Of a DNA stretch of 11,084 nucleotides, positions 1 to 8,618 are shown one piece after another. Origin of the DNA: an uncultured bacterium (GTDB lineage: Bacteria > Fidelibacterota > Marinisomatia > Marinisomatales > UBA1611); assembly GCA_938092125.1 (NCBI GenBank), contig CALKMQ010000060.1, positions 1 to 11,084 on the forward strand, written 5' to 3'. Under the pieces are notes generated by a model that worked only from the letters and a program-made list of their open reading frames with translations, was not told the DNA's origin and made no database searches. The position numbers and the translations under genes were made by a program. The stretch's first letter is position 1. Each line of letters starts with the position of its first letter.

Positions 1-1
1 T

Positions 2-1258
2 GTTGGCGCTCAATGGGGCGATGAAGGTAAAGGGAAAATAACTGATTTTTTTGCTGGAGAGGCTGACTATGTTGTTCGCTTTCATGGCGGAAACAACGCG
101 GGACATACCGTAATAGTTGACGGCGATACTTACAAATTACATTTAATTCCTTCTGGGGTTTTATATAATCACCCTATAAGTGTTATAGGTAATGGTGTAG
201 TTGTAGATCCTGCTGCTCTAATAAAAGAGATAAAATATTTACAAGATAAAGGTGTTAAACCCAATTTAAAAGTAAGCGACAGGGCACATGTAATTATGCC
301 TTATCATATTGAAATGGATATTGCAATAACTAAGCATCAAGGTAAACTCGCTGCTGGGAGCACCAAGAGGGGGATTGCCCCTGTTTATGGTGACAAAATG
401 TATCGGCATGGCATTAGAATCATAGATATTCTGGAACCAGATATTTTTCGAGATAAGCTCGAGAAGGCTTTTGCTTTCAATCAGACAATTATCAAAGCAT
501 TTGGGCACCACTCTGTGCTTGATAAAGAAAAAATATATGAAGACTATCTTGATTTTGGGAAATTCTTAGCTCCCTATATTTCAGATATTTCTGTTGACCT
601 TTATAATGCCCACAAAGATGGACAATCAATTTTATTTGAAGGCGCACAGGGTATTAGTCTTGATGTTGACCATGGTATCTATCCGCATACTACAAGTAGC
701 AATACTGTCGCCGGGCATATCTCTTCAGGATCTGGCGTTAGTTTTCGCTCTATAAATAGAATTATTGGTGTAACTAAGGCTTATCTGAGTCGTGTAGGTC
801 AGTCGCCGCTACCCACCGAGCTTGAAGATACAGAAGCTAAAACACTTCGAGATAAAGGTGGTGAATATGGTACGACTACAGGAAGACCGAGAAGAGTAGG
901 TTGGCTTGATCTCGTGCAAGTTCGTCAAGCTGTGAGAACAAATGGGCTTACAGAAATTGCGCTTACAAAACTTGATATTCTATCAGGGTTTAAAAAGATC
1001 CCGGTTTGTTATGCGTATAAAGTTGGAAATAAAACAATCAGAGAAATACCCGCTTCCCTTTCTGAATTCAGGAAAAGTAAGCCGCTTTACAAAGAACTCG
1101 AGGGGTGGGGTGACTTAACACCCGATATGATTGAAAAAGGTTTCAATACTTTGCCTCAAACATTGCAGGATTATGTTAAATATATCGAAGATCAAGTTGA
1201 TTGCAAAGTCACAATCATATCCATGGGCCCACAAAGGCATGAAACTATCATTCGATAA
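2..1258 (+). CDS. purA: Adenylosuccinate synthetase PurA, N-terminus cut by window edge
   Basis: Makes adenylosuccinate from IMP, aspartate and GTP, the first step from IMP to AMP, in the cytosol. The frame is open from base 2 and begins with VGAQWGDEGKGK, the GTP-binding/catalytic loop found about seven residues from the start of E. coli PurA, so only a few codons and the start lie outside the window. The Asp of WGDEGKG and the His of NNAGHT correspond to E. coli Asp13 and His41. Also visible are LHLIPSG, IGNGVV, a GSTKRGIAP version of the usual GTTGRGIGP loop, FEGAQG, SSNT and TTGRPRRVGW (fragment residue 291 onward). The 418 residues present fit a family length near 430. The end, MGPQRHETIIR, is slightly shorter than in E. 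coli. purL follows after 3 nt in the same frame, so the two are almost certainly co-transcribed. Identification is secure. Confidence 0.98.
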   Translation, partial: VGAQWGDEGKGKITDFFAGEADYVVRFHGGNNAGHTVIVDGDTYKLHLIPSGVLYNHPISVIGNGVVVDPAALIKEIKYLQDKGVKPNLKVSDRAHVIMPYHIEMDIAITKHQGKLAAGSTKRGIAPVYGDKMYRHGIRIIDILEPDIFRDKLEKAFAFNQTIIKAFGHHSVLDKEKIYEDYLDFGKFLAPYISDISVDLYNAHKDGQSILFEGAQGISLDVDHGIYPHTTSSNTVAGHISSGSGVSFRSINRIIGVTKAYLSRVGQSPLPTELEDTEAKTLRDKGGEYGTTTGRPRRVGWLDLVQVRQAVRTNGLTEIALTKLDILSGFKKIPVCYAYKVGNKTIREIPASLSEFRKSKPLYKELEGWGDLTPDMIEKGFNTLPQTLQDYVKYIEDQVDCKVTIISMGPQRHETIIR

Positions 1259-1261
1259 TTA

Positions 1262-3601
1262 ATGAGTTTCACAAAAGAAACGATTGATCTTTCCGGGTTA
1301 AATAATGCCCAAATAAAGAAAACACTCTCCGACCTCAATATAGCTCTTACGCCTGAAGAAGGGAAAAAGATTCAGGATGAAATGCTTGGAAGACCACCAT
1401 CCTTGGCAGAATTAGTATTGTTTTCAATCCAAGGTTCAGAGCACTGTTCTTACAAGAGTAGTCGTAATCATTTAAAACAGTTCGTAACAGATGGCCCAGA
1501 TGTAGTCTTAGGCGCAAAAGAAGATGCAGGTGTCGTTTCAATTGTAAAAGATAATAAGGGGAAACGCTGGTGTATAGTAATGAGCCACGAATCTCATAAT
1601 CACCCGTCTCAAATAGTTCCTTTTGAGGGCGCAGCAACTGGAGTTGGAGGTAATGTCCGAGATGTTTTGTGTATGGGAGCTGAAGTTATTGCTTGTTCAG
1701 ATTCTTTTAGATTTGGTGATATAAAAAACAATAAAACAAAATGGATACACGATGGCGTCGTTTCTGGTGTCGCAGGTTATGGAAATCCTTTAGGCGTGGC
1801 CAATATTGGTGGAGATATCTACTATAATAATGGTTATAATGATAATTGTTTAGTTACTCTAGTGACACTAGGAATTGTAAGAGAAGATCATATCATTCAT
1901 TCTTATGCTCCAAAAAATTCTAATAATTACGACCTTATTTTATTAGGGAAACCAACAGATAATAGCGGTTTTGGAGGCGCAAGTTTTGCATCCTTAGAAC
2001 TTGAAGAAGAAAAAAAAGAGCAAAACAAAGGAGCTGTCCAAGAGCCAAATGCTTTCTTAGAAAGACACCTTTTGAAATCAACTTATGCATTATTCAAATA
2101 CCTTCAAGATAATGATTTGTGTGATAGTGTTGGTTTTAAAGATTTAGGTGCGGGTGGAGTTGCCTGTGCAAGCGTTGAATTAGCGGAAACATCTGGGTAT
2201 GGCTCTGAGGTCTGGCTTGATAAAGTCCACATTGGAATGAATGGTTTGCATCCTAGTGTTTACTTATGTTCAGAAACTCAAGAAAGATTTATGTGGGTCT
2301 CTCCACCTTCTCTTACAGAAAAAATATTGTCACATTATAACATAAAGTATGACTTACCAACAGTTTCATCAGGAGCTAAAGCTTCAGTAGTTGGGAAAAT
2401 ACGAAATAATAAAAAATACATTGTCCATAATAATGGTGAAAAAATTGTTGATGCTTTAGCAGAGGAAGTCACAAAAGGTTTTCTTTATGAAAGAAAATAT
2501 GAAAACCCAAATTATAAATTTGAAGAACCAATAATTACATCCCCTGTAGATTTTAATGAAATATTAAAAGCTATGTTATCACATGAAAATATTGCTTCAA
2601 GAAGTGTAGTCTATGAATCCTATGATAAGCAAGTCCAAGGAAGAACTGTACAAGAACCTGGAATGAGCGATGCTGGGGTTATGTCTCCTTTTAATAGTGA
2701 TGACTATCCAAAAGAAATACGAAAAACAGGTATTGCGCTTTCAACTGATCACAATCCTAATCATAGTAAGATAAATCCTTATTTAGGTGGAATGAACGCC
2801 GCAATTGAAGCGATGAGAAATGTAGCAGCTGTTGGAGCATCACCACACGCAATTTCTGATTGTTTATGTTTTGGCAACCCTGAAAAACCTAATCAAATGT
2901 GGGAATTCGTAGAAGCAGTAAGAGGAGTATCAGATGCATGCAAAGGTATCAAATTAAAAGAAAACCCTGAATTTCCAATTCCAATTATAGCAGGCAACGT
3001 AAGTTTTTATAATGAATCGAAATCTGGATCTATTCCACCAAGCCCCATTATAAGCTGCTTAGGGAAATTAGTTAATGTTGAAAAGGCTATCACAATGGCT
3101 TTTAAAACATCTAACTCAAATGTTTTTATGATCGGCGTTAGAAAAGATGAGTTGGGTGGCAGTCTTTATTATAGTCTTCACGATGAGATCGGGGCAAATG
3201 TACCAACACCAAAATTAGATGAAGTTAAAAATCAAATTAATGCAATTACTGATTGTATTGATAACAATCTTTTACAATCATGTCATGATATCTCCGATGG
3301 GGGCATTGCTGTAGCACTATCTGAGATGACATTTGAAAATAATATTGGTTGTAATGTAATTGTCCCTGGAGATCTCACTTCAGAAAAATTATTGTTTTCT
3401 GAAACAGGAGGTTTCTTGGTTGAGGTTGCTGACTCAGAAATAGAACACTTTAAAAACATCTTCAAAAAACATAATGTGCAGGTTTACCAAATAGGAAAAA
3501 CTTCCGAGGTAAATGATATAATAATTAATGATAAAATTCATTTAAATATTGAAGAAGCAAAAGATCTGTGGCTTAATGGTCTTAGGGAAAAAATTAAGTA
3601 A
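1262..3601 (+). CDS. purL: FGAM synthase large subunit, short-form PurL
   Basis: ATP-dependent synthetase subunit of FGAR amidotransferase, converting FGAR plus ammonia to FGAM in purine synthesis. At 779 residues it is the short form (usually about 720-780), which lacks built-in PurS and glutaminase domains and depends on separate PurS and PurQ. Visible motifs are SEHCSYKSS (residues 59-67, with the catalytic-region His61), ESHNHPS (110-116), the glycine-rich GAATGVGG (123-130), GGDIYY (183-188), and in the second half DHNPN, PYLGGM (506-511), FGNPEKP (537-543), AGNVSFYNE and CHDISDGG (674-681). The Trp that usually precedes SEHCS is Gly58. The late motif reads LFSETGGFLV, without the Arg often seen there. 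ATG 1262 has no clear Shine-Dalgarno and lies 3 nt after the purA stop, suggesting translational coupling. The TAATG overlap with purM again implies coupling. Function is secure. Confidence 0.98.
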   Translation: MSFTKETIDLSGLNNAQIKKTLSDLNIALTPEEGKKIQDEMLGRPPSLAELVLFSIQGSEHCSYKSSRNHLKQFVTDGPDVVLGAKEDAGVVSIVKDNKGKRWCIVMSHESHNHPSQIVPFEGAATGVGGNVRDVLCMGAEVIACSDSFRFGDIKNNKTKWIHDGVVSGVAGYGNPLGVANIGGDIYYNNGYNDNCLVTLVTLGIVREDHIIHSYAPKNSNNYDLILLGKPTDNSGFGGASFASLELEEEKKEQNKGAVQEPNAFLERHLLKSTYALFKYLQDNDLCDSVGFKDLGAGGVACASVELAETSGYGSEVWLDKVHIGMNGLHPSVYLCSETQERFMWVSPPSLTEKILSHYNIKYDLPTVSSGAKASVVGKIRNNKKYIVHNNGEKIVDALAEEVTKGFLYERKYENPNYKFEEPIITSPVDFNEILKAMLSHENIASRSVVYESYDKQVQGRTVQEPGMSDAGVMSPFNSDDYPKEIRKTGIALSTDHNPNHSKINPYLGGMNAAIEAMRNVAAVGASPHAISDCLCFGNPEKPNQMWEFVEAVRGVSDACKGIKLKENPEFPIPIIAGNVSFYNESKSGSIPPSPIISCLGKLVNVEKAITMAFKTSNSNVFMIGVRKDELGGSLYYSLHDEIGANVPTPKLDEVKNQINAITDCIDNNLLQSCHDISDGGIAVALSEMTFENNIGCNVIVPGDLTSEKLLFSETGGFLVEVADSEIEHFKNIFKKHNVQVYQIGKTSEVNDIIINDKIHLNIEEAKDLWLNGLREKIK

Positions 3602-4644
3602 TGCCCGAAAAAAAAATAGATTACAAATCAGCCGGAGTTGACATTGATGCCGGAAACAAAGCCGTAGAACTAATTAAAGACAAAGTTAAGAACACACATT
3701 CAAAAGATGTTCTTACAGGTATCGGAAGTTTTGGATCCCTTTTTAGTCTAAAAAATATTATTTCAAATTACGAAGATCCAGTTATGGTTCAGAGTATTGA
3801 TGGTGTCGGAACGAAGACAATCATTGCGCGAAAAATGAAAAAATATAATACTATCGGGATAGATCTAGTTAGCGCCTGTGCAAACGATATTTTAGTGATG
3901 GGTGCAAGACCCCTAACCTTCCTAGACTACATAGCTAATGATAAGTTGAATCCTGAAATTGTTTCTGAACTTGTTGAAGGCATGGCGAAGGCGTGTAAGG
4001 AAACAGGTGTATCATTAGTTGGAGGCGAGACAGCAGAAATGCCAGACACTTATCTTCCAGGAGAACATGATCTTGTTGGAATAATTACTGGGGTTGTTGA
4101 TAAAAGTAAAATAATTACAGGTGCTAAAATATCTGAAGGAGATATTCTTATTGGTCTACCATCAAATGGCCTGCATACAAATGGTTACTCGTTAGCAAGA
4201 AAAGTTTTTTTTGATAGTAAAAAATATGATGTTAAAACCCATCTAGAAACACTTGGTGGTACGATTGGTGATGCTTTATTAAAACCACATCTTAATTACA
4301 CCAATCATGTTTTTAAAAGTCTTGAGATGGGCGTAAAAATTAAAGGAATAGCTCATATTACTGGAGGCGGTCTAACAGAAAATATTCCACGCATACTTCC
4401 AAAAGACTGTGCTGTTAATATTAATGTAGGTTCATGGCCGATTTTGCCAATTTTTAAAACATTAAAAGAGCTAGGAAATATTGATAATGAAGAAATGTAC
4501 AGAGCTTTTAATATGGGTATTGGGATGGTCTTCATTGTTGATCAAAAATCATTAGATAGTATTTCAAAAGCTTTAAATACTGTAACCCCAGTATATGAAA
4601 TAGGAAAAGTTATTAAAGGTAATAATATTGTAACTTATATATAA
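3601..4644 (+). CDS. purM: Phosphoribosylformylglycinamidine cyclo-ligase (AIR synthetase) PurM
   Basis: Cyclises FGAM to aminoimidazole ribotide using ATP, the step directly after PurL. The 347 residues match the family length of about 345. Motifs run in the expected order: DYKSAGVDIDAGN (residues 7-19), GIGSFG (40-45), DGVGTK (67-72), GIDLVSACANDI (86-97), the acidic/ATP-binding VGGETAEMP (140-148), SNGLHTNGYSL (188-198), HITGGGLTENIPR (252-264) and EMYRAFNMGIGM (298-309). No key motif is missing. The A of its ATG is the last base of the purL stop codon. A weak AGGGA lies upstream inside purL, so re-initiation coupled to PurL translation is likely and would keep the two consecutive enzymes in step. 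It is probably the last purine gene of this operon, though the next gene follows after only 45 nt. Confidence 0.98.
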   Translation: MPEKKIDYKSAGVDIDAGNKAVELIKDKVKNTHSKDVLTGIGSFGSLFSLKNIISNYEDPVMVQSIDGVGTKTIIARKMKKYNTIGIDLVSACANDILVMGARPLTFLDYIANDKLNPEIVSELVEGMAKACKETGVSLVGGETAEMPDTYLPGEHDLVGIITGVVDKSKIITGAKISEGDILIGLPSNGLHTNGYSLARKVFFDSKKYDVKTHLETLGGTIGDALLKPHLNYTNHVFKSLEMGVKIKGIAHITGGGLTENIPRILPKDCAVNINVGSWPILPIFKTLKELGNIDNEEMYRAFNMGIGMVFIVDQKSLDSISKALNTVTPVYEIGKVIKGNNIVTYI

Positions 4645-4654
4645 CAACCGTTCC

Positions 4655-4678
4655 TTAGATAATCTAAAATTTTAGGAG
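4655..4678 (+). promoter_or_regulatory. Ribosome binding site of the OPT gene with overlapping small hairpins
   Basis: AGGAG at 4674-4678 stands 11 nt before ATG 4690 and is the clearest Shine-Dalgarno on the plus strand. Just before it, TTAGA-taa-TCTAA (4655-4667) can form a 5-bp hairpin, and CTAAAATTTTAG (4664-4675) is a perfect 12-nt palindrome that runs into the AGGAG. The two share CTAA and so cannot both form. The binding site is well supported. Any regulatory role of the AT-only stems is speculative, and no U-tract makes this a convincing terminator. Confidence 0.5.
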
Positions 4679-4689
4679 AAAGCATTATT

Positions 4690-6588
4690 ATGTCAAATAA
4701 ATCAATTGAAGTACCTGAACTAAACATTAAAGTAATTGTTATTGGGTTAATGCTTTCTGTTGTAATGGGTTCAGCAAATGTATACCTTGGTTTAAAAGCC
4801 GGTATGACAGTTTCAGCATCAATTCCTGCTGCCGTAGTGGGAATGCTAATTCTTAGGGCCGCTAGAAACTTAAAAGGACAATCACTCGGCGGTTCAATTT
4901 TAGAAGCAAATCAAATCCAAACAGCAGCATCAGCGGGAGAGTCACTTGCAGCAGGAATTATTTTTACAATGCCTGCATTAATTTTAATTGGTGTTTGGAA
5001 AGAATTTGATATGCTGTTAACGACAGTCATTGCTTTTACAGGCGGATTATTAGGTATTTTATTTATGATCCCGATGAGGCAAGTATTCATTGTTTCTAAT
5101 GAAGACAACTTACAATATCCTGAAGGAGTTGCTTGCGCGTCTGTTCTGGAAGCAGGTCAAGAAAAAAGCGGATCGAACAATGCAATGTCGGTAGTTAAAG
5201 GAGCGCTTTTAGGTGGCGCTTTTAAAGGGCTTATCTCATTTGCGGGTATATTAAAAGGAAATCTTGAAAATGCGTTTTTAAGCGGGAACAGAATATTTTT
5301 TTTCGGCGCAGATATCTCACCTGCTTTACTAGCTGTTGGATTTATTGTAAGGTTAAATGTAGCTGTACTTATTTTCATTGGAGGAGTAATTGGGTGGCTT
5401 GTTGGAATTCCACTTTTGGGTCATGGAATAGAACATGCCGCAGACCCCGTTGAAGGAGCCTGGTCCCTTTGGTCAACAAAGGTACGATATATTGGAGTAG
5501 GTGCAATGGTCATTGGGGGTATTTCATCTATTTTTAAAGTCCGAAAAGGATTGGTAGATGCAATTAAGGTTTTGAAGGACAGCCAAGTAGGCAATACACA
5601 AAAAAGCATACCACTGAATCAACGAGATATTCCAGCGAAAGCTATTAATATTTTTTCAGGAATTGCGATTATACTTGTTGCTAGCGTATACTATTATATA
5701 ACAAAAAATATTGCTATTACCGCTATTACTACTGTTATCATGATAATAATGGCATTTTTCTTTACCGCAGTAGCTTCATATATTGTTGGTCTAGTTGGAA
5801 ATTCTAATTCGCCTGTCTCTGGGATGACAATAACAGCAGTGTTATTCACAGGGGGAATGCTCTATGTTTTTGGCTTTTCTGGTACGGAGGGGATGGTTGC
5901 GACTCTTGGCGTCGCGGCAATAGTTTGCTGCGCAGCTTGCACCTCAGGTGACGTTTGCAATGACTTAAAAACTGGTCAAATTGTTGGAGCTAGCCCTTAC
6001 AGACAACAAATAATGCAAATAACTGGCGTTGCTGTTGCTTCCTTAGTAATGGCTCCAATAATGCAATTACTACATGAAAACACTCCAGGCGGGATAGGTG
6101 GTAGAGAATTAGCTGCTCCGCAAGCAGGACTGTTTGCGAGTCTAGCTAAAGGTTTTTTTGGAGATGGAATTTTACCTTGGAGTATGGTTGCTATTGGATC
6201 AGCATTAGGCGTTATACTGCTCATAGGTGATTCATTTTTGGAGTCAAAAAATAGTACTTTCCGATTACATTTAATGCCTGTTGCTGTAGGAATTTATTTA
6301 CCATTTGGACTCTCCACCCCTATCCTTATTGGCGGACTAATCGCTCATTTTATCCTTGCTGAAAACGATTCAGAAAAAAACCCAGATAATGTTTTACAAG
6401 GTGGAGTCCTTCTTGCATCTGGACTCATAGCTGGTGAATCTTTAATGGGAATTATATTGGCACTTCTCGCAAGTGCTGGTATTCAAAGTTTAAGTCTTGG
6501 GCTTGATCCAACTGTAGTAACAACTCTTACTTTCTTCTCTGCAATTGGAACTGTATGGTGGTTCTATAGCAATTCAAGATCAAAGTAA
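4690..6588 (+). CDS. OPT-family (oligopeptide transporter) integral membrane protein
   Basis: Predicted inner-membrane secondary transporter of the bacterial OPT branch. Family members carry small peptides or, in the related YSL branch, metal chelates; the substrate cannot be read from the sequence. The 632 residues are mostly hydrophobic and suggest roughly 14-16 membrane spans with no cleavable signal peptide. Family signatures include VYLGLKAGMTVSASIPAA (residues 31-48), IQTAASAGESLAAG (76-89), NLQYPEGVACASVLEAG (140-156), NSNSPVSGMTI (371-381), DLKTGQIVGASPYRQQ (425-440) and GIYLPFGLSTPILIGG (534-549). Residues about 283-318 form a hydrophilic loop. CCAACTSGDVCN (413-424) has four cysteines. 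A good AGGAG supports ATG 4690. It lies 45 nt after purM and may be read through from the purine operon, but no biochemical link is evident. Family assignment is strong; substrate is unknown. Confidence 0.95.
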   Translation: MSNKSIEVPELNIKVIVIGLMLSVVMGSANVYLGLKAGMTVSASIPAAVVGMLILRAARNLKGQSLGGSILEANQIQTAASAGESLAAGIIFTMPALILIGVWKEFDMLLTTVIAFTGGLLGILFMIPMRQVFIVSNEDNLQYPEGVACASVLEAGQEKSGSNNAMSVVKGALLGGAFKGLISFAGILKGNLENAFLSGNRIFFFGADISPALLAVGFIVRLNVAVLIFIGGVIGWLVGIPLLGHGIEHAADPVEGAWSLWSTKVRYIGVGAMVIGGISSIFKVRKGLVDAIKVLKDSQVGNTQKSIPLNQRDIPAKAINIFSGIAIILVASVYYYITKNIAITAITTVIMIIMAFFFTAVASYIVGLVGNSNSPVSGMTITAVLFTGGMLYVFGFSGTEGMVATLGVAAIVCCAACTSGDVCNDLKTGQIVGASPYRQQIMQITGVAVASLVMAPIMQLLHENTPGGIGGRELAAPQAGLFASLAKGFFGDGILPWSMVAIGSALGVILLIGDSFLESKNSTFRLHLMPVAVGIYLPFGLSTPILIGGLIAHFILAENDSEKNPDNVLQGGVLLASGLIAGESLMGIILALLASAGIQSLSLGLDPTVVTTLTFFSAIGTVWWFYSNSRSK

Positions 6589-6648
6589 AATTTTAACACC
6601 TAGATAAAACAACATATCACAACCTTGCTTGAGATGAAATGTCCTTGA

Positions 6649-6686
6649 TTCATTTAATGAAATATATGAAGGCTCTCTGCAGCTTC
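6649..6686 (+). promoter_or_regulatory. Palindrome and hairpin in the OPT to ABC-F gap
   Basis: The 114-nt gap (6589-6702) holds TTCATTTAATGAA at 6649-6661, an inverted repeat with 6-bp arms around one T that could be an operator half-site pair. It also holds GAAGGCT (6668-6674) facing AGCTTC (6681-6686), which can pair over 6 bp with one bulged G and is followed by TTTA. The second element looks like a weak terminator for the OPT gene, but its stem is short and its U-tract poor. A TATGAT/TATAAT-rich stretch (6689-6699) sits just before the ABC-F start; no matching -35 box was found. Functions here are guesses. Confidence 0.22.
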
Positions 6687-6702
6687 TTTATGATATAATA
6701 AA

Positions 6703-8568
6703 ATGATCCAACTTGAAAATATTTCAAAATCTTACCCGGATGGGACCCTGTTCTCTAATGTGAATATTTCACTTCAAAGAGGTGTGCGAGCAGGTCTAGT
6801 GGGACAAAATGGATCGGGAAAAACAACCCTTTTAAAGATGATGTTAGGTGAGGAAAGCACAGACTCTGGAAATATCAAAAAAGAAAAAAATATCACAATA
6901 GGGTATTTAGAACAAGAAATTATAGCAGGATCTGCCAAATCAATCTTGGAGGAAGTTTTAGCATCTATTCCTGAGGCTATTGAAACTGAGGAGAAAATAA
7001 ACACTCTTTCAAAAAAGATAAAAAATGAGCCTAACAATATGACCCTTATTAAAAAATTAGGTGAATATCAAAATAAATTCGATTCTCTTGACGGATGGGA
7101 ATTAAGGAATAAAGGAGAAACGATATTAAGCGGGTTAGGGTTTAAAAAAGAAAGCTTTAAGGAGCCGTTAGAATCATTTTCAGGTGGCTGGAGAATGAGA
7201 GTTGCTTTAGCAGCTATCTTATTAAAAGAGCCAGATATTCTTTTCCTTGATGAGCCGACTAATCATTTAGATTTAGATGCTGCGATTTGGTTAGAAACCT
7301 TCTTAACTAGCTGGAAAGGTTCTATGATTATTATTAGCCATGACCGGACTTTTCTTGATCGCTCAGTTAATCAAATTATTGAAATAGATCTTAAGCATAT
7401 TACTCTTTACCAGGGCAATTATTCTGATTACATAAATGAAAAACAGATAAGATTAGATTTGCACAGAAACGCTTATAAAAATCAACAAAAAGAAATAAAA
7501 AATACAGAAAGATTTATTGAAAGATTTAGATCGAAGAACACAAAAGCCACACAAGTACAGAGCCGTGTAAAAAAATTAAATAAAATGAAAAAAGTTGAAA
7601 TTCCAACTGAAGATAAATCGAAAATTAATTTAATCATTCCAGAACCAACGAGATCACCGCTAAAAATAGCAAGCTGTGTAAACATAAAAAAACATTATGG
7701 AGACACAGAGGTCTTTAATACTCTTGATTTCGAAGTTGAAAGGGGCCAAAAAATTGGTTTAGTTGGTCACAATGGTGCCGGAAAGTCAACCTTATTAAAA
7801 ATGTTAGCAGGCGTTGAAAAATTAACGGATGGATCTATTCAATTTGGAGAAAATATTACTAAAGGATATTATGCTCAACACCAATTAGAAATTTTAGATC
7901 CAAATGAAACAATTTATGATTCATTCAGAAAAGTTACAAAAGGATGGAGTGAAACAGATTCAAGAACATATTTAGGGAGTTTTATGTTCACCGGCGATGA
8001 AATAGAAAAATTAGTAAAAGTCCTTTCTGGGGGAGAAAAAGCAAGATTAGCACTTGCTAGAATGCTTGTAGTCCCGTCTCATTTAATTTTATTAGATGAG
8101 CCGACAAATCACTTAGATATGGCCAGTCGAAAAATTTTAGGAAAGAGTCTATCCCTTTTTAAAGGTTCGATTGTTTGTATTTCACATGACAGACATTTTT
8201 TAAATGAAGTAACAAACATGACCTGTGAAGTAGGGAATGGTTCCGTGATAACTTTTAATGGGAATTATGATTACTACGAATGGAAAACTAAAGATAAAAA
8301 TAAAATTTCATTAAAGGTAAATAATCAAAAGAAAAATAAAAATAACTATAAAAATGCTAAAAAAATTAGAAATAGAATTAATTGGATAGAAAAAAGATTT
8401 TTTAAAATTGAAGAAAGCATCAATGAATTACAAATGACAATAAATAATCCGGAGAATATTAGCAATCATAAGTTATTAAAGAACAATCTCAATGAAGTTA
8501 ATGAATTAGAAAATGAGTATTTTTCTCTCATGGAAGAAAAAGAGTTAATAAATAAAGAATTGCAATAA
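6703..8568 (+). CDS. ABC-F family ATPase (YheS/Uup-like ribosome-associated factor)
   Basis: Soluble twin-ATPase ABC protein with no membrane domain. Known ABC-F proteins bind the ribosomal E site and reset stalled or poorly positioned P-site tRNA; some give antibiotic resistance. First ATPase: Walker A GQNGSGKTT (residues 34-42), signature SFSGGW (158-163), Walker B FLDEPTNHLD (181-190) and switch His213. Second: Walker A GHNGAGKST (355-363), signature LSGGE (441-445), Walker B LLDEPTNHLD (463-472) and His495. The linker between them (about 240-320) is charged and helical. Its RFIERFRSKNTKATQVQSR stretch is close to the YheS type, pointing to a housekeeping factor and not a resistance protein. 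A Lys-rich tail (530-621) predicts a coiled coil, as in YheS and Uup. Length of 621 is normal. ATG 6703 fits the family start MIxLENI but lacks a Shine-Dalgarno. It converges with the Nudix gene 29 nt downstream. Confidence 0.96.
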   Translation: MIQLENISKSYPDGTLFSNVNISLQRGVRAGLVGQNGSGKTTLLKMMLGEESTDSGNIKKEKNITIGYLEQEIIAGSAKSILEEVLASIPEAIETEEKINTLSKKIKNEPNNMTLIKKLGEYQNKFDSLDGWELRNKGETILSGLGFKKESFKEPLESFSGGWRMRVALAAILLKEPDILFLDEPTNHLDLDAAIWLETFLTSWKGSMIIISHDRTFLDRSVNQIIEIDLKHITLYQGNYSDYINEKQIRLDLHRNAYKNQQKEIKNTERFIERFRSKNTKATQVQSRVKKLNKMKKVEIPTEDKSKINLIIPEPTRSPLKIASCVNIKKHYGDTEVFNTLDFEVERGQKIGLVGHNGAGKSTLLKMLAGVEKLTDGSIQFGENITKGYYAQHQLEILDPNETIYDSFRKVTKGWSETDSRTYLGSFMFTGDEIEKLVKVLSGGEKARLALARMLVVPSHLILLDEPTNHLDMASRKILGKSLSLFKGSIVCISHDRHFLNEVTNMTCEVGNGSVITFNGNYDYYEWKTKDKNKISLKVNNQKKNKNNYKNAKKIRNRINWIEKRFFKIEESINELQMTINNPENISNHKLLKNNLNEVNELENEYFSLMEEKELINKELQ

Positions 8569-8578
8569 CTAGAAAAAA

Positions 8579-8618
8579 TTAAAAAGTGGAAAGAATATTA
8601 TTTTTTACCAACTTTTAA
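8579..8618 (-). terminator. Possible terminator of the PPK2-Nudix transcript
   Basis: Read on the minus strand, TTAAAAGTTGG (8618-8608) can pair with CCACTTTTTAA (8589-8579), 9 of 11 positions, around an AT-rich loop, and is followed by AATTTTTTC. The 5' arm overlaps the last codons and stop of the Nudix gene. The stem is AT-rich and interrupted, so strength is doubtful. On the plus strand no T-run follows, so it would serve ABC-F poorly. It is the only hairpin I see between the two converging genes. Confidence 0.33.

Noticed and set aside
1347..1637. Minus-strand open frame of 96 residues inside purL
   Set aside because: Antisense shadow of conserved PurL motifs; no ribosome binding site and low-complexity Leu/Arg composition.
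3601..3620. Run of A at the start of purM as a possible slippage site
   Set aside because: The PurM frame is continuous and family-like from its first residues, and no alternative frame gives a sensible product.
4645..4689. Terminator between purM and the OPT gene
   Set aside because: The stems are short and only AT pairs, with no following U-tract; they overlap the ribosome binding site instead.
4911..6224. Several minus-strand open frames inside the OPT gene
   Set aside because: They mirror hydrophobic codons of the transporter and show no family resemblance or start signals.
6703..8568. ABC-F gene as an antibiotic resistance determinant or ABC exporter
   Set aside because: There is no membrane domain, and the linker resembles housekeeping YheS-type factors; no resistance context is nearby.
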